Shown: positions 1-6,775 of the stretch, one piece after another | How the letters are laid out: every line of letters begins with the position of its first letter | How positions within the stretch are numbered: the first letter of the stretch is position 1 | Source of the DNA: Pelomonas sp041914785 | Lineage (GTDB): Bacteria; Pseudomonadota; Gammaproteobacteria; Burkholderiales; Burkholderiaceae_C | NCBI GenBank assembly: GCA_041914785.1 | Contig: JAYSCT010000189.1 | Span: forward strand, 1-6,775 | Direction of reading: 5' to 3' | Length of the DNA: 6,775 nucleotides | Position numbers and translations under genes: made by a program | Notes under the pieces: generated by a model | What the model was told of the DNA's origin: nothing | What the model saw: the letters and a program-made list of their open reading frames with translations, nothing else | The model's database searches: none

Positions 1-1448
<1,448 letters not shown>

Positions 1449-1465
1449 TCCCGGCTGGCGAGCGC

Positions 1466-1490
1466 TCCCGCGCTGCGACAGCATGCGGGA
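1466..1490 (+). terminator. Possible maeB terminator hairpin without T-tract
   Basis: Eighteen bases after the maeB stop codon the sequence can fold as TCCCGC-GCTG, loop CGA, CAGC-(AT bulge)-GCGGGA, a ten-pair GC-rich stem. No run of T follows, so it lacks the second half of a classical intrinsic terminator. A second stem, CGCCGG/CCGGCG with a six-base loop, follows directly at 1492-1509. In DNA this GC-rich such stems arise easily by chance. The position in the only gap between maeB and the peptidase gene is the main argument in favour. Confidence 0.3.
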
Positions 1491-1532
1491 CCGCCGGCGC
1501 AGACCGGCGATCTCCTCCCGCAGGGCGGGCCC

Positions 1533-2921
1533 ATGCACCGATCCCCCCCCGCGCTGCTGGCGGCGCTTCCCGCCGCGCCCTGGGCCCCGTCCGACGAGCC
1601 GCTGCTGCGCAGCGTCTACCGGGAGCTGGTGGAGATCAACACCGCGCCGTCGGCGGGCGACTGCACGGTGGCCGTCAAGGCCATGGCCGCGCGGCTCAAG
1701 GCCGGCGGCTTTCGCGATGACGAGATGCAGCTCATCGTGCCGCCGGGTGGCGAAAAGCACGGCAACCTCGTCGCGCGGCTCAAGGGCAGCGGCGCGCAGC
1801 GGCCGCTGCTGCAGCTCGCGCATGTCGACGTGGTCGAGGCGCGGCGCGAGGACTGGACGCGCGACCCCTTCAAGCTCGTCGAGGAGGGCGGCTACTTCTA
1901 CGCCCGCGGCAGCTCGGACGACAAGTCCATGGCGGCCATCTACGTGGCCAACATGGTGCGCTTTCGGAAGGAGGGCTTCCGGCCCGCGCGCGACCTCATC
2001 CTCGCGCTCACCTGCGGCGAGGAGACGGTGCCAGGGCCCTTCAACGGCGTCGAGTACCTGCTGCAGCACCACCGCGCGCTGATCGACGCGGAGCTGGCGC
2101 TCAACGAAGGCGGCGGCGGGGCGCTGACCGCCGAGGGGCGCCCGCTATTCCACCGCGTGCAGGCCGGCGAGAAGGTGTTCCAGAGCTTCCAGCTGGAGGT
2201 CGTCAACAAGGGCGGCCACAGCTCGGTGCCCGAGCCCGACAACGCCATCTACCGCCTCGCCGACGGGCTGGCGCGGCTGGCGCGCTTCAGCTTTCCGTTC
2301 AAGCTGTCGCCGGTGACGCGGGCCTATTTCGAGCACCTGTCGACCACCGAGAAACCCGAGGTGGCCGCCGACATCCGCGCCATCCTGCGCGACCCGCCCG
2401 ACCCCGACGCGCAGGCGCGGCTATGGCAGTTCAGCGCGGCCTACAACGCCAGTGTGCGCACCACCTGCGTCGCCACGCAGCTGGAGGCCGGGCATGCCGT
2501 CAACGCGCTGCCGCAGCGCGCCAAGGCGATGGTGAACTGCCGCATCCTGCCTGGCGAGCGCGTCGACGAGGTGCAGGCGACGCTGGAACGCGTGGTGGCC
2601 GATGCGCGCATCCGCATCACGCCCATCGGGCAAGCGACCGAGGCGCCGATGCCGCCGATGAAGGAGCCGCTGCTGGCGGCCATCCAGGCCGTCAACGAGG
2701 AGCTCTGGCCCGGCGTGCCGGTGGTGCTGAGCCTGACGGCCGGCGCCACGGACGGCCGCTTCCTGAACCAGAGCGGCATCTGGACCTACGGTGTCACGGG
2801 CCTGTTCCACCCGCCGGGCGGCTCCAACGCCCATGGCCTCAACGAGCGGCTGCGCGTGCAGTCGCTGCTGGAGGGGGCGGAGTTCCAGTACCGGCTGGTC
2901 AAGCGCCTCGCGGCGCCTTGA
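1533..2921 (+). CDS. M20 family zinc metallopeptidase
   Basis: A 462-residue di-zinc hydrolase of the M20 clan, which cleaves peptide or amide bonds; the substrate cannot be told from sequence. By alignment to carboxypeptidase G2-type enzymes, the metal site is complete: His97 and Asp99 (LAHVDVV), bridging Asp129 (GSSDDK), general base Glu163 and ligand Glu164 (CGEETVPG), Glu192 (NEGGGG) and His434 (AHGLNER). The lid/dimerisation domain lies about residues 215-345, with NKGGHSSVPEPDNAI and AGHAVNALPQRAKAMVNCR. The ATG at 1533 is the only ATG/GTG/TTG start in frame after the maeB stop; AGGGCGG just upstream is a weak ribosome site. As I recall them, close relatives are exported, but the N-terminus here (MHRSPPALLAALPAAPWAP) has only a short, proline-broken hydrophobic stretch. 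A run of eight C (1543-1550) covers codons 4-6. It could share a transcript with maeB (84-base gap), though no functional link is evident. Confidence 0.92.
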   Translation: MHRSPPALLAALPAAPWAPSDEPLLRSVYRELVEINTAPSAGDCTVAVKAMAARLKAGGFRDDEMQLIVPPGGEKHGNLVARLKGSGAQRPLLQLAHVDVVEARREDWTRDPFKLVEEGGYFYARGSSDDKSMAAIYVANMVRFRKEGFRPARDLILALTCGEETVPGPFNGVEYLLQHHRALIDAELALNEGGGGALTAEGRPLFHRVQAGEKVFQSFQLEVVNKGGHSSVPEPDNAIYRLADGLARLARFSFPFKLSPVTRAYFEHLSTTEKPEVAADIRAILRDPPDPDAQARLWQFSAAYNASVRTTCVATQLEAGHAVNALPQRAKAMVNCRILPGERVDEVQATLERVVADARIRITPIGQATEAPMPPMKEPLLAAIQAVNEELWPGVPVVLSLTAGATDGRFLNQSGIWTYGVTGLFHPPGGSNAHGLNERLRVQSLLEGAEFQYRLVKRLAAP

Positions 2922-2931
2922 GCCGGGCCGC

Positions 2932-2958
2932 GCGGGCGGTGGCGGGCGGTGGCGGGCG
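2932..2958. repeat. Short 10-bp tandem repeat, about 2.7 copies
   Basis: Two exact copies of GCGGGCGGTG (2932-2941 and 2942-2951) are followed by seven bases of a third. The repeat lies in the 94-base gap between the peptidase gene and the solute-binding-like gene, just after the peptidase stop. It is simple GC-rich repetition with no recognised function. The copy number may differ between strains through replication slippage. Confidence 0.6.
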
Positions 2959-3015
2959 TGCGCGAGGCGAAGGGCGACCGGCCTTGAACCGGCACTGTCC
3001 TGTTACCGTGTCCGG

Positions 3016-3756
3016 GTGAACGCCGTTGTTCCTGTCATTCGCTGCCTGCTGACGGCCTGGCTGGCCGCCTGCGCGGCCGCCCGGGCGGATGCCGCCGACC
3101 TGGTGCTGTACTACGAGGAGCGTCCGCCGCTGATGAGCCGGCAGGACCAGCGGCTCACCGGCCTGCAGGGGGCGCCGGCCATGGCGGTGCTGCAGCGCGC
3201 CGGCCTGGCGGTGGAACTGCGCGAGGCGCCGGTGGCGCGGCAGGTGGCCATGATCGCGCGCAACCTCGAGCCGGCCTGCGCGCTGGGCCTGTACCGCACG
3301 GCGGAGCGGGAGAAGATCGGCAAGTACGCCAGGCTGCCGGTCTACAGCAGCCCGCCGCAGAGCCTGATGATCCGCAAGGATGGCCGGCTCAAGGACGTGC
3401 AGCGCTTCGCGGCGCTCGTGCAGTCGCCCGGCGTGTCGCTGGTGCTGCGCCTGGGCTACTCCTACGGCGCCGACACCGACAAGGCCCTGGCCGAGGGGCG
3501 TGCCAGGGTCGTCCGCTCGTCGGACCACAGCCTGGCCCGCGCCCGGCTGGTGCTGCTGGGCATGGCCGACGCCACCCTCTTCACCGAGGAGGAGGGCGAG
3601 GCCCTGATCAGGCAGCTGGGCGAGGCCGGCGCTGCACTGGAACTGCGCCGCCTGCCCGATGCGCCGCCCGGGGAGGGCCGCTTCTTCTTCTGCAGCAAGT
3701 CCGTGCCGGACCGGCAGCTGCGGGCCATCGACGAGGCGATGGGCGCGCCGCGCTAG
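3016..3756 (+). CDS. Exported solute-binding-like protein (SBP_bac_3 type)
   Basis: A 246-residue protein resembling small periplasmic amino-acid-type solute-binding proteins (COG0834-like). The GTG at 3016 is chosen because it gives an export signal: MNAVVPVIR, hydrophobic CLLTAWLAACAAA, then ARA/ADA cleavage sites at about residues 24-26. LAAC at residues 16-19 also fits a lipobox, so lipoprotein export is an alternative. No good ribosome site is visible, and the frame extends upstream only into the peptidase gene. The mature part starts DLVLYYEERPPLM, typical of the first beta strand, and carries EPACALGLYRTAERE and RFFFCSKSVPD. Cys88 and Cys226 could pair as a disulfide in the periplasm. 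As I recall, both Cys-containing motifs recur in a group of orphan binding proteins of unknown ligand. No permease or ATPase gene is adjacent, so transport or sensing roles are both open. It converges on the EamA gene. Confidence 0.75.
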   Translation: MNAVVPVIRCLLTAWLAACAAARADAADLVLYYEERPPLMSRQDQRLTGLQGAPAMAVLQRAGLAVELREAPVARQVAMIARNLEPACALGLYRTAEREKIGKYARLPVYSSPPQSLMIRKDGRLKDVQRFAALVQSPGVSLVLRLGYSYGADTDKALAEGRARVVRSSDHSLARARLVLLGMADATLFTEEEGEALIRQLGEAGAALELRRLPDAPPGEGRFFFCSKSVPDRQLRAIDEAMGAPR

Positions 3757-4694
3757 CCCGGCGTCTGGTGGCCCAGCGGCGGGCGTCGCGGCCACAGCGG
3801 GGCCGCGCCGAATTGCGCGAGCGCCACGCCGGCCAGGATGAGCACCGCCGCCAGGATCTTGTGCAGCGTGAAGCTCTCCCCGCCCCACAGCCAGGCGGCC
3901 AGGCCGGCCACCAGCGGCATCAGGTAGATCAGCGGCGCCGTGCGCGCCACGCCGCGCCGCTCGTTCGCCCAGCCCCAGGCCAGCCAGCCGATGAAGCCGC
4001 CGCCGGCCACCTGCCAGACGGTGCCGCTCCACACCCAGGCGGGCTGCGCGGCCCAGTCCATCGCGAGCAGCGCCGGGGCGCACCAGGCCAGCATCGGCAG
4101 CGTGCACACCAGGCTGCCGTAGCCCAGCACGGTGACGCCGCCGTGGTGCTGGATCAGCGGCTTGCTGGCCACCGTGTAGTAGCTGAAGAGCGCCGCGGCG
4201 GCCAGCAGCATCAGGTCGCCCAGGCCGGCGTGCCAGTCCGCCTGTTGGGCGGCCAGCAGCTTGTCGGCCATGAACAGCAGCGCCCCCGCCGCCGCGGCGG
4301 CGACCCCGGCCACCTGGCCCGGCGACAGCCGCTCCACGCCGCTGAACCGCAGGATCAGCAGCGTGAACACCGGCCCGCAGGCCAGCAGCACGCTGGCGCT
4401 GAAGGCGGTGGAGCCCTGCATGCCGTAGTTCGACAGCATCAGGTGCAGGCCCTGGCCCACCAGCGTCAGCCGCATCAGCGGCCACACCTCGCCCCGGTCC
4501 AGCCGCGGCCAGCGGGTGCCGAACCGCCAGCAGAGCAGCGCGACCGCGCACAGCGGCACCAGCAGGTAGCGCAGGCCCAGGAAGCCGGCCGGCCCGACCT
4601 GCTGGAACAAGGCCTTGGAGAGCGGAAAGTTCAGGCCCCACACCAGCACGACGGCCAGCGCGGCGGCGAAGGGAGCGGTCTGGCGGTGGGTCAT
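3753..4694 (-). CDS. EamA/DMT family transporter
   Basis: A 313-residue inner-membrane protein of the drug/metabolite transporter superfamily; members export amino acids, metabolites or drugs, and the substrate here is unknown. Ten hydrophobic segments are visible at about residues 8-25, 35-56, 72-90, 97-116, 126-144, 156-174, 188-211, 219-242, 250-271 and 278-297, i.e. two EamA repeats of five helices. The N-terminal VVLVWGLNFPLSKAL is the usual start of the family, and NYGMQGSTAFSASVL with CGPVFTLLI are characteristic of helices 3-4. The start at 4694 is firm: an in-frame TGA lies six codons upstream, with no other start between. The stop overlaps the solute-binding-like gene by 4 bases. 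It is divergent from the XRE/cupin regulator with a 19-base gap, so it is probably that regulator's target. A Pro/Arg-rich tail follows helix 10. Confidence 0.93.
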   Translation of the reverse strand: MTHRQTAPFAAALAVVLVWGLNFPLSKALFQQVGPAGFLGLRYLLVPLCAVALLCWRFGTRWPRLDRGEVWPLMRLTLVGQGLHLMLSNYGMQGSTAFSASVLLACGPVFTLLILRFSGVERLSPGQVAGVAAAAAGALLFMADKLLAAQQADWHAGLGDLMLLAAAALFSYYTVASKPLIQHHGGVTVLGYGSLVCTLPMLAWCAPALLAMDWAAQPAWVWSGTVWQVAGGGFIGWLAWGWANERRGVARTAPLIYLMPLVAGLAAWLWGGESFTLHKILAAVLILAGVALAQFGAAPLWPRRPPLGHQTPG

Positions 4695-4706
4695 TGCGGT
4701 AGCATT

Positions 4707-4731
4707 TTCTCATATGAGAGAAGAATTCTCT
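4707..4731. promoter_or_regulatory. Putative operator: overlapping inverted repeats at the divergent starts
   Basis: TCTCATATGAGA (4708-4719) is a perfect 12-base palindrome whose axis falls just before the candidate regulator ATG at 4714. It overlaps a second perfect inverted repeat, AGAGAA-GAA-TTCTCT (4717-4731). Read as half-sites, TTCTC (4707), GAGAA (4718) and TTCTC (4726) alternate. The block is AT-rich (8 G/C in 28 bases at 4704-4731) within DNA of about 70% GC. It lies 13 bases from the EamA start codon and covers the regulator start, so a bound dimer could block both genes. Binding by the neighbouring XRE protein is inferred from location and symmetry. Confidence 0.55.
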
Positions 4732-5307
4732 GAAGTGAGCGAAGAAGGCCAGTTCGAGCGCCAACTGGCGGAGCGCCTGGCCGCGCTGCGCACGGCGGCC
4801 GGCTGGTCGCTGGACGAGCTGGCCACGCGCAGCGGCGTCAGCCGCGCGACGCTGAGCCGGCTGGAGCGCGCCGAGACCAGCCCCACGGCGACGCTGCTGT
4901 CGCGCCTGGCCCGCGCGCACGGGCTGCCGCTGAGCCGGCTGCTGGCCGAGGCCGAGGCGCTGCCCGTGCGGCTGCTGCGCGCGGCGGACCAGCCGCGCTG
5001 GCACGACCAGCAGAGCGGCTTCGAGCGCCGCATGCGCTGCCCGCCGCTGGCCGGCTTCGCGACCGAGGTCATCGAGGCGGTGCTGGCGCCTGGCGCCGAG
5101 CTGGCCTACGACGAGCCCACCGTCGCGCGGCTGGAACACCACCTGTGCCTGCTCGAAGGTGCGCTGCGGCTGACGCTGCAGGGCCAGGTGTTCGAGCTGG
5201 CGGCCGGCGACTCGCTCAGCTTCCGCTGCCTCGGGCGCAGCGTCTTCACCAACCCCGGGGCCGGGTCGGCGCGCTATCTGCTCGCGATGACGGTGCCTTC
5301 GCTGTAA
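4714..5307 (+). CDS. XRE-family regulator with C-terminal cupin domain
   Basis: A 197-residue DNA-binding regulator. The helix-turn-helix lies about residues 16-75; helix 2 is SLDELATRSG and the recognition helix SRATLSRLERAE (43-54) is classic XRE. The cupin beta-barrel spans about 118-192 (VIEAVLAPGAELAYDE to YLLAMT) and in such proteins senses a small molecule. Cupin motif 1 is partly kept (HHLCLLEG, His142, His143, Glu148), but motif 2 reads GDSLSFRCLGRSVFTN, with no histidine where a metal ligand is usual, so the domain may bind its ligand without metal. The start is uncertain: ATG 4714 lies inside the operator-like palindrome, and GTG 4735 would begin MSEEGQFERQLAERL. Neither has a clear ribosome site. 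The divergent EamA gene and the GNAT gene 16 bases downstream are its likely targets, with autoregulation expected. Confidence 0.9.
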   Translation: MREEFSEVSEEGQFERQLAERLAALRTAAGWSLDELATRSGVSRATLSRLERAETSPTATLLSRLARAHGLPLSRLLAEAEALPVRLLRAADQPRWHDQQSGFERRMRCPPLAGFATEVIEAVLAPGAELAYDEPTVARLEHHLCLLEGALRLTLQGQVFELAAGDSLSFRCLGRSVFTNPGAGSARYLLAMTVPSL

Positions 5308-5323
5308 CTGGTCTCTAACCACC

Positions 5324-5803
5324 ATGACTTCAGACCTGACCCCACGCCTGGCGCCGCTGGACCCCGGCCACCCCGACGCGCAGGCGCTCATCGCGCAGTC
5401 CGAGGCGCTGATGACCGCGCTCTACCCGGCCGAGAGCAACCACTTCGAGCCGGCCGACGGCCTGCGCCCGCCGCACGGCGCGTTCTGGGGGCTGTGGCTC
5501 GGCGACACGCTCGTGGGCTGCGGCGGCATCAAGCTCCACGCGCCGCCGGGCGAGCCGGCCTATGGCGAGATCAAGCGGCTGTTCGTGCTGGACAGCGCGC
5601 GCGGCCGCGGCGTCGCCAGGCGGCTGATGGCGCAGCTGGAGGCTGAACTCACCGGCCGCGGCGTGCGCCTGGCGCGGCTGGAAACCGGCATCCACCAGCC
5701 CGAGGCGCTGGGGCTGTACCGGCGCCTGGGCTATGTCGAGCGCGGGCCGTTCGGCAGCTACGCGCTCGACCCGCTGAGTGTTTTCTTCGAGAAGGCGCTG
5801 TAG
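5324..5803 (+). CDS. GNAT family N-acetyltransferase
   Basis: A 159-residue GCN5-related acetyltransferase, predicted to move an acetyl group from acetyl-CoA to an amine; the substrate is unknown. The fold order is visible: an N-terminal helical part with ALYPAESNHF (about 32-41), a central strand LVGCGGIKL, the strand EIKRLFVLDSAR (about 82-93), then the acetyl-CoA pyrophosphate loop R93-G-R-G-V-A98, fitting R-x-x-G-x-G/A, and its helix RRLMAQLEAEL. LETGIHQPEALGLYRRLGY near 118-137 is the usual C-terminal motif. The length is normal for a single-domain GNAT. The start follows the regulator stop by 16 bases with no recognisable ribosome site, which suggests co-transcription and perhaps translational coupling. 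Its place next to an exporter and a sensor-regulator hints at modification of a small molecule or toxic amine, but it could equally be an unrelated housekeeping acetyltransferase. Confidence 0.92.
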   Translation: MTSDLTPRLAPLDPGHPDAQALIAQSEALMTALYPAESNHFEPADGLRPPHGAFWGLWLGDTLVGCGGIKLHAPPGEPAYGEIKRLFVLDSARGRGVARRLMAQLEAELTGRGVRLARLETGIHQPEALGLYRRLGYVERGPFGSYALDPLSVFFEKAL

Positions 5804-5828
5804 CCCGCCGCGCACCGAAACACGGCGA

Positions 5829-5857
5829 AACTTCCTGCAGGCCCGGCGGACCATAAT
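5829..5857 (+). promoter_or_regulatory. Likely sigma-70 promoter of pyk
   Basis: CATAAT at 5852-5857 matches the -10 consensus TATAAT at five of six bases and is a rare AT-rich word in this region. Seventeen bases upstream lies AACTTC (5829-5834), a poor -35 match. Transcription would start near 5864, leaving a leader of about 28 bases before the pyk ATG. The perfect palindrome CCTGCAGG (5834-5841) sits in the spacer. No terminator is visible between the GNAT stop and this site, so read-through from upstream is also possible. Confidence 0.5.
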
Positions 5858-5869
5858 TCCGCGCCCCCT

Positions 5870-5892
5870 GACAAGCCAGTTGAGACAAGCCA
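5870..5892 (+). repeat. 9-bp direct repeat ending at the pyk start codon
   Basis: GACAAGCCA occurs exactly at 5870-5878 and again at 5884-5892, 14 bases apart, the second copy ending on the A of the pyk ATG. Both copies fall in the predicted short leader. The ribosome site is poor (GAGAC overlapping the second copy). The repeat may be a duplication by slippage or a recognition element in the leader; nothing in the sequence decides between them. Confidence 0.6.
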
Positions 5893-6775
5893 TGACCCGC
5901 GCCACCAAGATCGTTGCCACCCTCGGCCCCGCATCCAACACGCCGGAGGTCTTGGAGAAGATGATCCGCGCGGGGGTCGACGTCGTGCGCCTGAACTTCT
6001 CGCACGGCAAGGCGCAGGACCACATCGACCGCGCGACCATGGTCCGCGAAGCCGCGGCGCGCGTCGGCAAGTCGGTGGCCATCATGGCCGACCTGCAGGG
6101 CCCCAAGATCCGCGTCGGCAAGTTCGAGAACAACAAGATCGAACTCGTGCCCGGCGCCAAGTTCATCCTCGACGCCGACCGCACCGAGCTGGGCAACCAG
6201 GACATCGCCAGCCTGGACTACAAGGAACTGCCGCGCGACGTGAAGCCCGGCGACACGCTGCTGCTGAACGACGGGCTGCTGGTGCTGACCGTGGACCATG
6301 TGCGCGGCGCGCAGGTGCACACCACCGTCAAGCTGGGCGGCGAGCTGTCCAACAACAAGGGCATCAACAAGCAGGGCGGCGGCCTCACCGCGCCGGCCCT
6401 GACCGGCAAGGACATGGAGGACATCAAGACCGCGATGTCCTTCCAGTGCGAGTACCTGGCGGTGAGCTTCCCCAAGAACGCCACCGACATGGAAATGGCC
6501 CGTCAGCTCGCCAACGTGGCCGGCGAGCCCTACCGCCACAAGCCGGCCATGATCGCCAAGATCGAACGCTACGAGGCCATCCCGCACCTGGAGGCCATCC
6601 TGAAGGCTTCCGACGGCATCATGGTGGCCCGCGGCGACCTGGCCGTGGAAGTGGGCAACGCGGCGGTGCCGGCGCTGCAGAAGCGCATGATCAAGCTGGC
6701 CCGCGAGCTGGACAAGGTGTCCATCACGGCCACGCAGATGATGGAGTCCATGATCGTCAACCCGGTGCCCACGCG
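5892..6775 (+). CDS. pyk: Pyruvate kinase (5' part)
   Basis: Converts phosphoenolpyruvate and ADP to pyruvate and ATP, the last step of glycolysis, in the cytoplasm. The frame runs from ATG 5892 to the window end: 294 codons of the usual 470-480, so the end of the barrel and the C-terminal regulatory domain are missing. Visible catalytic features are VRLNFSHG (Arg33, Asn35, Ser37), DLQGPKIR (67-74), the domain B segment up to SNNKGINKQGGG, AKIER (Lys223, Glu225), MVARGDL (Arg247, Asp249) and TATQMMESM (Thr281). The GGELSNNKGINKQGGG region resembles the E. coli PykA type more than PykF, and RGDLAVEVGNAAVPALQ resembles betaproteobacterial enzymes. The start is fixed by TKIVATLGP directly after the ATG. 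More Lys, Asn and Ile codons than its neighbours fit a highly expressed core gene. It lies 88 bases after the GNAT gene but has its own promoter candidate. Confidence 0.97.
   Translation, partial: MTRATKIVATLGPASNTPEVLEKMIRAGVDVVRLNFSHGKAQDHIDRATMVREAAARVGKSVAIMADLQGPKIRVGKFENNKIELVPGAKFILDADRTELGNQDIASLDYKELPRDVKPGDTLLLNDGLLVLTVDHVRGAQVHTTVKLGGELSNNKGINKQGGGLTAPALTGKDMEDIKTAMSFQCEYLAVSFPKNATDMEMARQLANVAGEPYRHKPAMIAKIERYEAIPHLEAILKASDGIMVARGDLAVEVGNAAVPALQKRMIKLARELDKVSITATQMMESMIVNPVPT

Noticed and set aside
2977..2993. tRNA T-arm-like fold on the minus strand (GCCGG-TTCAAGG-CCGGT)
   Set aside because: The loop and five-pair stem fit a T-arm, but the following bases are not an acceptor stem plus CCA, and no matching 5' acceptor, D-arm or anticodon arm lies upstream. 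Treated as chance rather than a tRNA or attachment-site remnant.
4287..4302. Perfect 16-base palindrome in the EamA gene
   Set aside because: Also an alanine run written with GCC/GCG codons, in transmembrane segment 5.
2899..5391. Long minus-strand open frame of about 830 codons
   Set aside because: It runs antisense to four genes and out of frame through the EamA gene. It is rich in Arg, Ala, Gln and Gly with no recognisable domain, as expected from shadow frames in high-GC DNA.
5834..5841. CCTGCAGG palindrome in the pyk promoter spacer
   Set aside because: Eight bases of symmetry in GC-rich DNA is weak evidence for an operator, and no second copy or partner site is visible.
5649..6587. 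Minus-strand open frame of 312 codons opposite GNAT and pyk
   Set aside because: Shadow of pyk, whose forward frame carries all catalytic motifs; the reverse translation is low-complexity.

Overview
This 6,775-base window is ordinary chromosome from a very GC-rich proteobacterium. The protein sequences, above all pyruvate kinase and the MaeB-type malic enzyme, and the heavy use of GCG/GCC/CTG/CGC codons suggest a betaproteobacterium of the order Burkholderiales (Rubrivivax/Leptothrix/Ideonella-like). That placement is inference from sequence style, not a database result. Coding density is very high. No gene-free stretch exceeds 100 bases, and I see no rRNA or tRNA gene, CRISPR array, insertion sequence, integrase or phage gene.

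Layout, left to right. (1) 1-1448, +: 3' part of maeB, a NADP-type malic enzyme with a C-terminal phosphotransacetylase-like domain; its 5' end lies outside the window. (2) 1449-1532: short gap with two GC-rich hairpins. (3) 1533-2921, +: an M20-family zinc peptidase with all metal ligands but a poor signal peptide, preceded by a C8 tract in codons 4-6. (4) 3016-3756, +: a small exported solute-binding-like protein with a GTG start. (5) 3753-4694, -: a ten-helix EamA/DMT transporter, convergent with (4); the two stop codons share a CTAG. (6) 4714-5307, +: an XRE-type helix-turn-helix regulator with a C-terminal cupin domain, divergent from (5). (7) 5324-5803, +: a GNAT acetyltransferase 16 bases after (6), probably co-transcribed with it. 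(8) 5892-6775, +: 5' part of pyk, pyruvate kinase, behind its own likely promoter.

How the parts may work together. The two ends of the window both make pyruvate: MaeB from malate and Pyk from phosphoenolpyruvate. Between them sits a compact accessory block. The transporter and the regulator are divergent, and the 19-base gap plus the regulator's first codons form an AT-rich island (8 G/C in 28 bases) holding two overlapping perfect inverted repeats. This is the usual architecture of a local regulator controlling itself and a divergent exporter. The downstream GNAT enzyme makes an acetylate-and-export module a reasonable, untested hypothesis.

I did not find a clearly new biological system. 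The regulator/transporter/GNAT module and its operator-like island are the best targets for a second look. Smaller items are the C8 tract at the start of the peptidase gene, the shared stop codons and a 9-base direct repeat at the pyk start codon.
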